Shown here piece by piece: positions 26,109-32,895 of a DNA stretch of 64,000 nucleotides (position 1 is the first letter of the stretch; every line of letters begins with the position of its first letter). The notes beneath the pieces were generated by a model that had not been told where the DNA came from, did not search any database, and was given only the letters and a program-made list of their open reading frames with translations. The stretch comes from Clostridia bacterium. Lineage in GTDB: Bacteria; Bacillota; Clostridia; Saccharofermentanales; Saccharofermentanaceae. Made by a program: the position numbers and the translations under genes. The DNA is taken from NCBI GenBank assembly GCA_016287245.1, contig JAEEWG010000011.1:1-64000 (forward strand), written 5' to 3'.

Positions 26109-28586
26109 TTATACCTTCACCTTCGTGGTGAGCTTGGTGGCTTCCTTGTAAGGACGGAACAGCATGTAGATGCCGTATGCGAGGATCGCTGCGGCGATGA
26201 TCGCACCGAAGATATTTCCGTCGCCTGTGAAGAGGCCGCCGAACTGGTTGATCATGAGGGCGATGACATAGGCAAAGCCGCACTGATAACCGATCGCAAA
26301 CCATGTCCACTTCGCGTTGTTCATCTCACGCTTGATCGCACCGATAGCTGCGAAGCACGGAGCGCAGAGGAGATTGAATACGAGGAAGGAGAATGCGGTG
26401 ACCTTTGTGAAGGTCGCTGCGAGTGTAGCATAAAGAGAAGCATCTCCGCCGCCATAAAGAATACCCATGGTACCAACGATGTTCTCCTTGGCAACAAGTC
26501 CGGTGATGGAGGCCACGGAAGCCTGCCAGTTGCCCCAGCCAAGAGGCTTGAAGATAAAAGCGAGGACTGAACCGATGCCTGCAAGGATCGAACTGTCGAT
26601 CTGCTCTTCCGACAACATCTGGAAAGATCCGTCCACGACACCGAAGTTCGTCGCAAACCATACGAAGATCGTCGAAAGGAGGATGATCGTTCCGGCCTTC
26701 TTGATGAAGGACCAGCCGCGCTCCCATGTGGAGTGGAGAACATTCTTTAATGTCGGCAGGTGGTAGGCCGGAAGCTCCATTACGAACGGAGCCGGTTCGC
26801 CTGCGAACATCTTGGTCTTCTTTAAGATGATACCGGAGATGATGATCGCAGCCATACCGATGAAGTAAGCGGAGACGGATACGATCGAACGCTGGAGACC
26901 GGAGCCGCCGAAGATCGCGCCGGCGATCATGGCGATGAACGGAACCTTCGCTCCGCACGGGATAAATGTGGTGGTGATGATCGTCATTCGACGGTCACGT
27001 TCATTCTCAATGGTACGGGAAGCCATGATGCCCGGGATACCGCAGCCGGTACCTACCAGCATCGGGATAAAGGACTTACCGGAAAGACCGAACTTTCTGA
27101 ATACACGGTCCAGTACGAATGCGATACGGGCCATATAGCCGCAGGCTTCGAGGATCGCCAGGAGGAAGAAGAGTACGAGCATCTGCGGTACGAAACCGAG
27201 GACTGCACCGACACCGGCGACGATACCGTCAAGGACCAGACCCTTGAGCCAGTCCGCGGCACCGGCCTTATCGAGGCCTCTTTCTACGAGGACCGGAATA
27301 CCCGGTACCCATGTGCCGAAATCTGCCGGATCCGGTTCGGAGCCGTACTTGTCGAGCGCACCGGCGATATCTTCATAGGAAGCTTCTTCTGTGGAGATCT
27401 CGAGAGTTTCTTCATCTTCGAGTTCATATTCGATTGTGGCATCAGCCGGGATCGCTTCACGAAGGGATGCGATCTGCTCATCGGAAAGACCTTCGCCCTC
27501 TTCATCTTCGAGAGCTGCAGCCATATCCTCATCTCCGTACTGATCGACGATCGCTGCGATGATCTGATTCGTATCGCCGTATTCTTCCGAGGCTTCTTCG
27601 TAGGCGGAATCGCCGTGGCCGAAGAGGTGGAAACCGTCACCGAAAAGATTGTCGTTGGTCCAGTTTGTCGCCTCTGCGCCGAAAGTCATCATGGCGATAT
27701 AGTACACGAGGAACATGACGACGGCGAAGATCGGAAGACCTAAGAAACGGTTCGTCACGATACGGTCGATCTTATCGGACTTACTAAGAAGTCCTTTGCT
27801 CTTTTTCTTCAGGCATCCTTTGATCACGGATGCGATATATACATATCTTTCGTTGGTGATGATGGACTCGGCATCGTCGTCGAGTTCCTTTTCCGCGGCG
27901 GCGATATCCGCCTCGATGTGTGTCATCTTCTCCGACGGGATCGAAAGATCTTCAAGAACTTTGTCGTCTCTTTCGAAGATCTTGATGGCGTACCATCTCT
28001 GCTGCTCTTCCGGCATATCGTGAAGCACGGCTTCCTCGATATGGGCGATGGCATGTTCCACCGGACCGGAGAAAGAATGCTGCGGTACGGTCTTTGTGCT
28101 TTCCGCCGCTTCGATCGCTGCTTCCGCTGCTTCCATGACACCCTTATTCTTCAGGGCCGAGATCGCTACGACTTTACAGCCCAGCTGTTTTCCTAAATCG
28201 TCGAGATTGATCTTGTCGCCGTTTTTCTCGACAACATCGATCATGTTGATCGCCACAACGACCGGGATACCAAGCTCGGTCAGCTGTGTCGTCAGATACA
28301 GGTTACGCTCGAGGTTGGAGCCATCCACGATATTGAGGATCGCGTTCGGGCGCTCCTTGATGAGATAGTTTCTTGCGACTACTTCCTCCAGTGTGTACGG
28401 AGAAAGAGAATAAATACCCGGAAGGTCCGTGATGATGACGCCATCGTGCTTTTTGAGCTTACCTTCCTTCTTTTCCACGGTAACGCCCGGCCAGTTTCCG
28501 ACGAACTGGTTCGCGCCGGTCAGGGCATTGAATAATGTAGTCTTACCACTGTTCGGGTTACCCGCCAGGGCAATGCGAATATCCAT
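26109..28586 (-). CDS. feoB: Ferrous iron transporter B
   Basis: An 825-residue Fe2+ importer. The cytosolic GTPase shows G1 GNPNSGKT (10-17), G3 DLPG, G4 NMID and G5 SALK, followed by the helical GDI region (about 165-270). Membrane helices start near 283 with two gate segments, including the conserved GTGCGIPG. Oddity: between the first helix and the LVLDGIVAGVGAVLGF segment lies a roughly 110-residue insertion (about 316-430) that is about one third Asp/Glu with only two basic residues. GGAGG precedes the start. It is the third gene of feoA-feoA-feoB. Confidence 0.96.
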   Translation of the reverse strand: MDIRIALAGNPNSGKTTLFNALTGANQFVGNWPGVTVEKKEGKLKKHDGVIITDLPGIYSLSPYTLEEVVARNYLIKERPNAILNIVDGSNLERNLYLTTQLTELGIPVVVAINMIDVVEKNGDKINLDDLGKQLGCKVVAISALKNKGVMEAAEAAIEAAESTKTVPQHSFSGPVEHAIAHIEEAVLHDMPEEQQRWYAIKIFERDDKVLEDLSIPSEKMTHIEADIAAAEKELDDDAESIITNERYVYIASVIKGCLKKKSKGLLSKSDKIDRIVTNRFLGLPIFAVVMFLVYYIAMMTFGAEATNWTNDNLFGDGFHLFGHGDSAYEEASEEYGDTNQIIAAIVDQYGDEDMAAALEDEEGEGLSDEQIASLREAIPADATIEYELEDEETLEISTEEASYEDIAGALDKYGSEPDPADFGTWVPGIPVLVERGLDKAGAADWLKGLVLDGIVAGVGAVLGFVPQMLVLFFLLAILEACGYMARIAFVLDRVFRKFGLSGKSFIPMLVGTGCGIPGIMASRTIENERDRRMTIITTTFIPCGAKVPFIAMIAGAIFGGSGLQRSIVSVSAYFIGMAAIIISGIILKKTKMFAGEPAPFVMELPAYHLPTLKNVLHSTWERGWSFIKKAGTIILLSTIFVWFATNFGVVDGSFQMLSEEQIDSSILAGIGSVLAFIFKPLGWGNWQASVASITGLVAKENIVGTMGILYGGGDASLYATLAATFTKVTAFSFLVFNLLCAPCFAAIGAIKREMNNAKWTWFAIGYQCGFAYVIALMINQFGGLFTGDGNIFGAIIAAAILAYGIYMLFRPYKEATKLTTKVKV

Positions 28587-28621
28587 TTTTGTACTCCTCC
28601 AAAAGATCTGTGCTGTGTTTT

Positions 28622-28840
28622 TTATTCGACTTCGATCATTTCTGCGTCCGCTTTACGAAGTGAAAGCTCGTATCCGCGAAGATTGATCTCCATAGGATCA
28701 CCGAGCGGCGCCACTTTTCTAACGTAGATCTCTACGCCCTTTGTGATCCCCATGTCCATGATGCGGCGCTTGACCGGCCCTTCACCATGGATCTTAATGA
28801 CCTTCGCTGTGTTTCCGACTGCGACTTCTCTTAGTGTCAT
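28622..28840 (-). CDS. feoA: FeoA protein (second copy)
   Basis: A 72-residue SH3-like FeoA protein, which works with FeoB in ferrous iron uptake, probably by contact with its cytosolic part. It keeps the family pattern KVIKIHGEGPVKRRIMDMGITKGVEIYV...LRGYELSLRKADA. The ATG at 28840 is chosen for AGGAGG seven bases upstream. It lies 36 bases before feoB and overlaps nothing on its 5' side. Confidence 0.92.
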   Translation of the reverse strand: MTLREVAVGNTAKVIKIHGEGPVKRRIMDMGITKGVEIYVRKVAPLGDPMEINLRGYELSLRKADAEMIEVE

Positions 28841-28856
28841 AACATCCCCTCCTTTT

Positions 28857-29069
28857 TCAGACCATGATTTTCCGCGCCATCTCTTCACTGATCGCCACGC
28901 GTGATTCCTTGATGTTCACGATGACATTTCCCGCGAGAGTATTGACGACAGTGACGGTGCCGCCGACGACAAAACCCATATCCTCGAGGTGTTTTTTGAC
29001 CTCCGGGCTTCCGCCGACCTTCTTAATGATGTTTTCTTCTCCGATCTGTGAATAACAAAGCGGCATCAT
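28857..29069 (-). CDS. feoA: FeoA protein (first copy)
   Basis: A 70-residue FeoA-type SH3-like protein with the core GSPEVKKHLEDMGFVVGGTVTVVN and an ISEEMARKI end. It differs clearly from the second FeoA, so the two are diverged paralogues, as often seen in Clostridia. The ATG at 29069 has AGGAGG six bases upstream; a GTG two codons earlier is less well placed. First gene of the iron operon and directly behind three repeated palindromes. Confidence 0.9.
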   Translation of the reverse strand: MMPLCYSQIGEENIIKKVGGSPEVKKHLEDMGFVVGGTVTVVNTLAGNVIVNIKESRVAISEEMARKIMV

Positions 29070-29084
29070 TTTCACCCTCCTTAT

Positions 29085-29131
29085 GGGTTAGCATTATCTA
29101 ACCCAGTTACATAAAGTTAGCTCTTGCTAAC
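29085..29131. promoter_or_regulatory. Two iron-type operator palindromes in the feo leader
   Basis: GGGTTAGCATTATCTAACCC (29085-29104) and GTTAGC-TCTT-GCTAAC (29116-29131) are near-perfect inverted repeats 29 bp apart, downstream of the predicted transcription start. They resemble the TTAGG/CTAA half-sites bound by DtxR/IdeR-family iron repressors. No such regulator is encoded here. Confidence 0.75.
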
Positions 29132-29143
29132 CTTCCGTCATGG

Positions 29144-29172
29144 ATTATCAGCCATTTTCGAGTTGATTTCAA
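29144..29172 (-). promoter_or_regulatory. feo operon promoter
   Basis: TTGAAA (29167-29172) and GATAAT (29144-29149) on the minus strand are exactly 17 bp apart. The two operators lie just downstream and a third one upstream. Confidence 0.75.
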
Positions 29173-29216
29173 GCGAAAAGATCCGTTCTTCTTTCTTTTC
29201 GTGATTTTGCCAAATA

Positions 29217-29232
29217 GTTAGCACCTGCTAAC
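29217..29232. promoter_or_regulatory. Third GTTAGC palindrome, between feo promoter and the secreted protein gene
   Basis: GTTAGC-ACCT-GCTAAC is a perfect six-base inverted repeat of the same type as the two feo leader sites. Its place immediately before the rightward gene suggests that gene is also under iron control. Confidence 0.7.
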
Positions 29233-29264
29233 GTCTTTCTTTGTGAAAACTGTATCTGATCACT

Positions 29265-29822
29265 ATGCTGTGCATAGTGGCGATCTTCGCCGGAATCGCT
29301 GCGGCCAGCCTGCCGGCACCGAAGGTAAATGCAGTCACGACCACAAATGCTCCTGTGGTCACACCGGTACCGGCTCCGCCGGGACCTACACCACCGCGTC
29401 CGACAGAACCGCCAAGACCGACGGCAACTCCTACACCGCCGCATAAGCCGACGGTCGCTCCGCCTTCTCCGACACCGACGCCGACCCCGACTCTTAAATT
29501 TGTTAATGTATATCTCTCGCCTTCCACTTTCCAGCAGGGATCTAGTGCATCGATTCGCGGATATATCGCAAATGTCAGGACTTCGGTCAATCTGACAGTC
29601 ACTTTAAAGAAGTACTACAACAGTTATTCTCCTTACACAGTGAATACGTATGTGGACCGGTTATATCCGAATAACGACCACAATGCCTCACTTAGCAGCT
29701 CCAGCATCTTCACGAGCAGATTAAATCTTGCATCGAGACCGGCTGGTCACTACCTGCTTGTGATCGAAGCCACAGAAAGCGGAAAGACGATATCGACATC
29801 GATCCATTTCTACATTACATAA
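29265..29822 (+). CDS. Secreted proline-rich protein, start uncertain
   Basis: From the ATG at 29265 the product has 185 residues: a hydrophobic segment (VAIFAGIAAASL), a Pro/Thr-rich linker (about 28-75) with PTPTPTP, and a C-terminal beta-rich domain of about 105 residues resembling a cell-surface Ig-like or binding module. The visible signal peptide really begins further upstream, reading Lys-Leu-Tyr-Leu-Ile-Thr before that Met, but an in-frame TGA precedes it and no Shine-Dalgarno is seen. A GTG at 29243 would fit if one A of AAAA were absent. So either the start is unusual or a one-base frameshift has occurred. Confidence 0.6.
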   Translation: MLCIVAIFAGIAAASLPAPKVNAVTTTNAPVVTPVPAPPGPTPPRPTEPPRPTATPTPPHKPTVAPPSPTPTPTPTLKFVNVYLSPSTFQQGSSASIRGYIANVRTSVNLTVTLKKYYNSYSPYTVNTYVDRLYPNNDHNASLSSSSIFTSRLNLASRPAGHYLLVIEATESGKTISTSIHFYIT

Positions 29823-29831
29823 CCCGGAAAG

Positions 29832-29853
29832 GCCTTCATCGTACGATGAAGCC
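29832..29853. repeat. Short perfect palindrome after the proline-rich gene
   Basis: CTTCATCG-TA-CGATGAAG forms an eight-base stem with a two-base centre. It lacks a T run on either strand, so it is not a convincing terminator. Confidence 0.4.
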
Positions 29854-29974
29854 AAAAAGTTATTTGAAACTTCTGTGATTGTTTCGAAATAGAAAGGCCC
29901 GAAATGGGGTCAGAACCATATCTGACGCCCATATTCGGGTCTTACTACTATACTGCAGGTCAATTGTCGTGCTA

Positions 29975-31156
29975 TTACTTTCCGCAGTGGAAGAAGTACG
30001 ATTCGGTCGTAACCAGAAGCTCTCCGATTTCCTCGATCCTCTCTGCAAAGTAGGATCTGATCTTCTCGCCGTACTTACAGAAGAACTTCTCCTGAGATGG
30101 GTAGGATTCCTTCATTTTCGAAAGCAGGTCATCCGCTTCGTCGTAGCGGAAAGAACTGGTCAGGATGACCTTTTCGACCGATCCGAAATACTTTCCGAGC
30201 ATCTCCTTAAAGCCTTCCATTTCGGCCTTGTCCTTACTGATCACTTCATCGATAAAAGAACTGTCGAGCGAAAGGGCCGTGAGCGCGTCTTTAAAGATCA
30301 CATCCCATGTGCAGGGAGACGGGCCGTTCATGGAGAACATGCCGCCGTCGGAAAGGACCTCGCTTGCCTTTGCGACGAGCTTTTCCGGATCTTTCAGCTC
30401 GGAATAGAGATAGTGCGCGACGATCTTATCGTAGGTCTTCTCCTTTTCGATCTTCTCCCACGAAAGCTCTTCCTCGAGATCTTCGAAGGTAAGGTCGATC
30501 GAGACGCCCTCCGGCAGGTCTTTTTGATTCTCGAAAAGAAACTTTCCGAAGTCCTCGGCCCAGCTGCCGCGCACGTCGTAGGCGAAGATCTTCGCGCCCA
30601 CAGGGATCTGCTGCCAGTTATTTCTCCAGATCTTCGAGAAACCGCAGCCGAGATCCAAGATCTTCTCGTCCTTTCCAAATCCCATGGAACCGAAGACCTT
30701 GACATACCAGTCCTCGCCCGGCACGGTGTGCTGGAGCATGAGCCAGTGGTTCCTATCCGCTTCCTGATCAAGGGAGACGCTCGTGACGATCTCGGCGACA
30801 TCATCCCAGTCGAGAGAATCGCTCTTGCGATCTAAGGTGCGCTGGATCGCGTCGATCACCATTTCGGTCCTGTAGCGCTTCTCCTCCATCACCTTAAGCT
30901 GCATGCGAAGCGCTTCTTCGATATTCCCGGCCTCGCGGGCGACGAGGTTGTCGCGGATCTCCTCAAGGGAGAAGCCGATCTGCTTGAGCGCCACGATCTT
31001 TTCTAAAATCTTCAGCGCGCCGGCATCGTAGAGACGATAGTTCCCTTCAGAATACTCCGTGGGCTTTAAAAGGCCCTTTTCATCATACAGGCGGACCGCT
31101 TTCTGGGATACACCCGCCTTCTTTGCGATCTCACCTGAAGTCATTTTCTTGTCCAT
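29975..31156 (-). CDS. MerR-type regulator fused to a SAM-dependent methyltransferase
   Basis: A 393-residue protein. Residues 1-75 are a MerR winged helix (SGEIAKKAGVSQKAVRLYDEKG), then a coiled-coil dimer helix to about 115. The rest is a class I methyltransferase with motif I ILDLGCGFSK near residue 165 and an acidic motif II. MerR proteins usually carry a small ligand-binding domain here, so the methyltransferase may act as sensor of its substrate, or as effector. The ATG at 31156 has AAGGAGG eight bases upstream. Its promoter has the 19-bp spacer typical of MerR control, which implies autoregulation. Confidence 0.88.
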   Translation of the reverse strand: MDKKMTSGEIAKKAGVSQKAVRLYDEKGLLKPTEYSEGNYRLYDAGALKILEKIVALKQIGFSLEEIRDNLVAREAGNIEEALRMQLKVMEEKRYRTEMVIDAIQRTLDRKSDSLDWDDVAEIVTSVSLDQEADRNHWLMLQHTVPGEDWYVKVFGSMGFGKDEKILDLGCGFSKIWRNNWQQIPVGAKIFAYDVRGSWAEDFGKFLFENQKDLPEGVSIDLTFEDLEEELSWEKIEKEKTYDKIVAHYLYSELKDPEKLVAKASEVLSDGGMFSMNGPSPCTWDVIFKDALTALSLDSSFIDEVISKDKAEMEGFKEMLGKYFGSVEKVILTSSFRYDEADDLLSKMKESYPSQEKFFCKYGEKIRSYFAERIEEIGELLVTTESYFFHCGK

Positions 31157-31187
31157 CTTTCGGACCTCCTTTTTCTTTGTTGATACC

Positions 31188-31218
31188 ACCTTAATGGGTG
31201 CCCCAAGGGAAGAGTCAA
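31188..31218 (-). promoter_or_regulatory. MerR-type promoter with 19-bp spacer
   Basis: TTGACT (31213-31218) and TAAGGT (31188-31193) on the minus strand are 19 bp apart with a partly palindromic CTTCCCTTGGGG spacer. This is the overlong spacing that MerR-family activators untwist. Confidence 0.75.
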
Positions 31219-31294
31219 GGGGGCAAGAAAAAGTTTTTTTCGCTGTTTTTCACATTATAACATTACCTATTTATGACTATTTTCTCGGAATTAT

Positions 31295-31323
31295 TTGACA
31301 ACTAAAACCTATAATATTACTAT
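31295..31323 (+). promoter_or_regulatory. Promoter of the small lipoprotein
   Basis: TTGACA (31295-31300) and TACTAT (31318-31323) are spaced 17 bp apart. A GTAATG-AACG-CATTAC hairpin lies at the predicted transcript start. Confidence 0.7.
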
Positions 31324-31386
31324 GTACTGCGGTAATGAACGCATTACAAATAACACACTCTTATAAAGAATGAGGAGAGAAGAAAC

Positions 31387-31845
31387 AGGAAGACAGTTAA
31401 GAAACTCGCATCCGTTGTACTCGTAGGTGCTATGGCACTTTCTATCGCAGCTTGCGGCAGCAAGAGCGTGAAGAAGATCTCTGCAGAAGACTTCAAGAGC
31501 AATCTTGAGGCTGAAAGCTACACAGTAGTTGCTTCTGAAGAGCCGGAAAAAGGCATGAAGACACAGATCTCTGCCATCGGCGAAAACGTTGTGATCAGCT
31601 ACGCTGAGTACGAGAGCAAGGATGATGCAAAGAAGGCATTCGACGAATTCAAGGAGTCCGCGAAGGCAGCTAAGGATGCCGGCGAGATCGAGAAGCTCTC
31701 TACTTCTTCCAGCAGAATCACTGCTACCCAGGAAGGCGCTTACATCGAGATCGTTTACGCTGAGGACATGTTCATCATGGTCATGGGTTCCGGCGATGAC
31801 GCGAAGAAGGATGCTACAGCTGCTCTGAAGGTCCTGGGCCTCTGA
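31387..31845 (+). CDS. Small lipoprotein with missing start codon
   Basis: The protein has a clear lipoprotein signal (KTVKKLASVVLVGAMALSIAAC, lipobox IAAC) and a mature domain of about 130 residues of unknown function. A strong promoter and a GAGGAG lie upstream at ideal distances, but the codon at the expected start (31387) is AGG. No ATG, GTG or TTG occurs in frame before the Met at 31432, which is inside the signal peptide and too late. A three-base loss of the start codon (AACATGAGGAAG to AACAGGAAG) would explain it. A terminator follows, so the unit is otherwise intact. The start given is the expected, not a proven, one. Confidence 0.6.
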   Translation, partial: RKTVKKLASVVLVGAMALSIAACGSKSVKKISAEDFKSNLEAESYTVVASEEPEKGMKTQISAIGENVVISYAEYESKDDAKKAFDEFKESAKAAKDAGEIEKLSTSSSRITATQEGAYIEIVYAEDMFIMVMGSGDDAKKDATAALKVLGL

Positions 31846-31878
31846 TTTATCACTTACCCACTATTCTTCAAAAACAAA

Positions 31879-31918
31879 AGTGGTGGTTTTCCAAATGGAA
31901 GACCACCACTTCTTTTTA
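31879..31918 (+). terminator. Terminator of the small lipoprotein gene
   Basis: AAGTGGTGGT pairs with ACCACCACTT around a 15-base centre that itself pairs (TTTCC/GGAAG), followed by CTTTTTAT. Confidence 0.9.
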
Positions 31919-31936
31919 TCTTCTTTTCGAAAAGGC

Positions 31937-31963
31937 AGATCTTTCGGCTCGAAAAGATCCGTT
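31937..31963 (-). terminator. Probable trxB terminator containing the dispersed 14-mer
   Basis: On the minus strand GATCTTTTCG-AGC-CGAAAGATC forms a stem-loop followed by TGCCTTTTCG. The 5' arm is part of the 14-mer AACGGATCTTTTCG (31950-31963). Confidence 0.55.
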
Positions 31964-31979
31964 TCCAGAAAAACTCCGC

Positions 31980-32894
31980 TTACTTTTTATCGTTTAAGTA
32001 GTCGCAGGCTGCGATCGCCGCGTAGGCGCCGTCAGAACATGCGGTCGTGACCTGGCGCAGGGTCTTCCTGCAGCAGTCACCTGCTACGAAGAGTCCTTCG
32101 GTTTTCGTATGGCAGATATCCTTCGGGAGGAAATATCCTCTCTCGTCCAGATCCGTCAGATCGGCAAAGGCTTCGTTCGATGGAACAAGTCCGACGGCGA
32201 GGAATACACCGTCACAGGCGACGGTCTTCTTCTCCCCGTTTTCTTCGTAGGTCACACCGGTAAGCGTATTATCCTCAGATACTTCGTAGGCGAGGACTTT
32301 CGTGCCCGTATGGGTCTCGACATTTCCGCCGGAGAGCACCTGATCCTGCAGCTTCTGGTCTGCCGTAAAGAAAGGCATATCCTGCAGGATGATAAGTTTT
32401 TTCACGATTCCGACGAGGAGCGCGGACTCGACGAAGGCGGAGTTTCCGCCGCCGACCATGACTACGGTCTTATCTCTGTAGAAGTCGCCGTCACATACCG
32501 CGCAGAAACTGATCGAGGATCCGATGAGATCTTCTTCGCCCGGAAGGCCTAAGGTCCTGTGGGTCGTTCCTGTTGCCAGGATCACGGTCTTTCCTTCGTA
32601 AGTGGATCCGTCTGCGGTCGTTACGCTAAAGCCGCTTTCGTTTTTAGAGATACCGGTGACATCCTCGATGGTCGCTTCCGCGCCCTGGCCCATCGCCTGC
32701 TCGAGAAGCTTGTCGCCGAACTCGTCTCCGCTTATCGAATCAAAGCCCGGGATATTCTCGACTTTCGGGGAATTGACGATCTGTCCGCCAAAAACGGACT
32801 TCTCGATCACCATTACTGTCTTTGCATTTCTTCTGCCGTAAATAGCGGCGGTGAGACCCGCAGGTCCCCCGCCGACTACAATAATATCGTACAT
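31980..32894 (-). CDS. trxB: Thioredoxin-disulfide reductase-type flavoprotein
   Basis: A 304-residue low-molecular-weight thioredoxin reductase. FAD motif GGGPAG is at residues 7-12, the redox pair is CAVC, the NAD(P)H motif is GGGNSA, and the C-terminal FAD motif is GLFVAGDC. The gene starts one base after the nrdD stop, with AGGAG inside nrdD, so it is translationally coupled to it. Since NrdD ends in a redoxin domain, this enzyme is probably its dedicated reductase. The reductant could be NADPH or another donor. Confidence 0.9.
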   Translation of the reverse strand: MYDIIVVGGGPAGLTAAIYGRRNAKTVMVIEKSVFGGQIVNSPKVENIPGFDSISGDEFGDKLLEQAMGQGAEATIEDVTGISKNESGFSVTTADGSTYEGKTVILATGTTHRTLGLPGEEDLIGSSISFCAVCDGDFYRDKTVVMVGGGNSAFVESALLVGIVKKLIILQDMPFFTADQKLQDQVLSGGNVETHTGTKVLAYEVSEDNTLTGVTYEENGEKKTVACDGVFLAVGLVPSNEAFADLTDLDERGYFLPKDICHTKTEGLFVAGDCCRKTLRQVTTACSDGAYAAIAACDYLNDKK

Positions 32895-32895
32895 A

